64,000 bases of DNA, from the NCBI GenBank assembly GCA_032622095.1, contig CP136067.1, positions 128,251,030 through 128,315,029 of the forward strand. The letters run 5' to 3'. A program made the translations under genes and the position numbers. Below the pieces are notes generated by a model. The model made no database searches, was not told where the DNA came from, and was given only the letters and a program-made list of their open reading frames with translations. Every line of letters starts with the position of its first letter. The stretch's first letter is position 1. Origin of the DNA: Siphonodentalium dalli (lineage: Eukaryota; Mollusca; Scaphopoda; Gadilida; Siphonodentaliidae). Positions 63,355-64,000 of the stretch are shown here, one piece after another.

Positions 63355-63833
63355 TTAAGGTTTTACCAGATCAAAGGTTAAACAAAATCGTAAGCGTGGC
63401 ATAACACACAAAAGAAAAAATAGCCGCCCTTGGTTCGCATATGACTGCGCGCGCACGCGAACGGCGTATATAAGAGAACGTAAGCGATACCGCACAAACC
63501 CAACTGTCTCCAGCAAATTAAATATGATTAAAAGTAGACAACAATACAAAATTGCATTAACCAGAAGTAAAATGAAATATAATGCGGGTATAAGAACAAA
63601 GTTACATAACTTTCGCACTAATTCCAGCAAAGATTTCTGAAAACTTTTAAAGAAATTAGTGGTCCCAACAAGACGCATGAACTATCACGCCCAACAGTAG
63701 AGAGCTTTAGATCGCAATACAAAAACGAAGAACTCGCGTTATCGACTATGGCAGATACAGGCGTCAGCCAAACCAATAACCCAACCAGAGTCCAACCCGG
63801 AATCACGACAGATGACAATTCTTTGAACGGGCC
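63355..63833 (+). pseudogene. LINE fragment in the intron
   Basis: Plus frames read SRPWFAYDCARTRTAYIRER then a region with QQYKIALTRSKMKY and TNSSKDF followed by a stop where LINEs usually have Trp, then after a shift KTHELSRPTVESFRSQYKNE. This is the linker between endonuclease and RT in LINE ORF2. It is interrupted by a stop and a frameshift and lacks both catalytic domains, so it is a short dead fragment. Confidence 0.65.
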
Positions 63834-63867
63834 AATTTCGAAGGTGTCAGACCGGTTTTCCGAAGAC

Positions 63868-64000
63868 CTATTACTACGAAGGCCCACAACTCCGAAGACC
63901 CGATTCTCCGACGGCCCACAACTCCGAAGACCCGATTCTCCGACGGCCCACAACTCCGAAGACCCGATTCTCCGACGGCCCATAACTCCGAAGATCCGAT
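63868..64000. repeat. 32-bp minisatellite, running off the window
   Basis: Units of ACGGCCCACAACTCCGAAGA + CCCGATTCTCCG, four visible (63877-64000). Confidence 0.9.

Overview
The window looks like nuclear DNA of a lophotrochozoan animal, probably a mollusc. It is AT-rich and intron-containing, has a fibrinogen-related domain exon and a PAN/apple-like exon (families greatly expanded in molluscs), and is packed with miniature foldback elements, Helitron/Helentron-like repeats, LINE debris and a tyrosine-recombinase retrotransposon. The species assignment is inference. There are no operons, rRNA, tRNA or CRISPR arrays that I can see.

Region 1 (1-7100). The first 6.78 kb is a giant palindrome of two ~3.07 kb arms around a ~0.6 kb loop. 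Each arm carries, reading outward, a shared leader module, a polyQ/single-membrane-span ORF, a TATA box, a ~590-residue zinc finger/polyQ/P-loop ATPase gene, a 3' UTR module, a 10-bp AT-rich array and four iteron-like repeats. The loop holds a small basic protein overlapping (ATGA) a truncated paralogue of the ATPase C-terminus. A decayed third leader lies just beyond the right arm in head-to-tail order. The layout (packaging-type ATPase, dense small ORFs, iterons, inverted and tandem repeats) suggests an integrated virus-like or self-synthesising DNA element that I cannot assign to a described family. It is the best candidate here for something new.

Region 2 (7100-30000). Mostly non-autonomous mobile elements: piggyBac-type TTAA MITEs sharing an internal hairpin, a Helentron-like family with conserved ends, a ~510-bp hairpin element present three times, nested foldbacks, and several three-copy repeat families. 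Possible host coding sequence is a two-membrane-span first exon (21312-21565, minus) and a fibrinogen-domain terminal exon (26273-26910, minus).

Region 3 (30000-49800). A LINE 3' end with a (TA)n tail, several minisatellites, a frame-broken cluster of unrecognised minus-strand ORFs (35424-36477), a 1365-bp Mutator-like element with intact 68-bp terminal inverted repeats and 9-bp target duplication, a signal-peptide first exon (38512-38565, minus) with its own TATA box, a Helitron-like element ending in CTAG, and more MITEs.

Region 4 (49827-58635). A nearly intact 8.8 kb DIRS-order (PAT/Ngaro-type) retrotransposon with split direct repeats A1-ORFs-B1-A2-array-B2. Gag and RT/RNase H lie in one frame separated by a single UGA; the tyrosine recombinase is broken by a frameshift and a stop.

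Region 5 (58636-64000). Ordinary intergenic DNA, then the first exon of a secreted PAN/apple-like protein (62874-63192, plus) preceded by a tandem duplication. Its first intron holds a LINE fragment and a 32-bp minisatellite running off the window.
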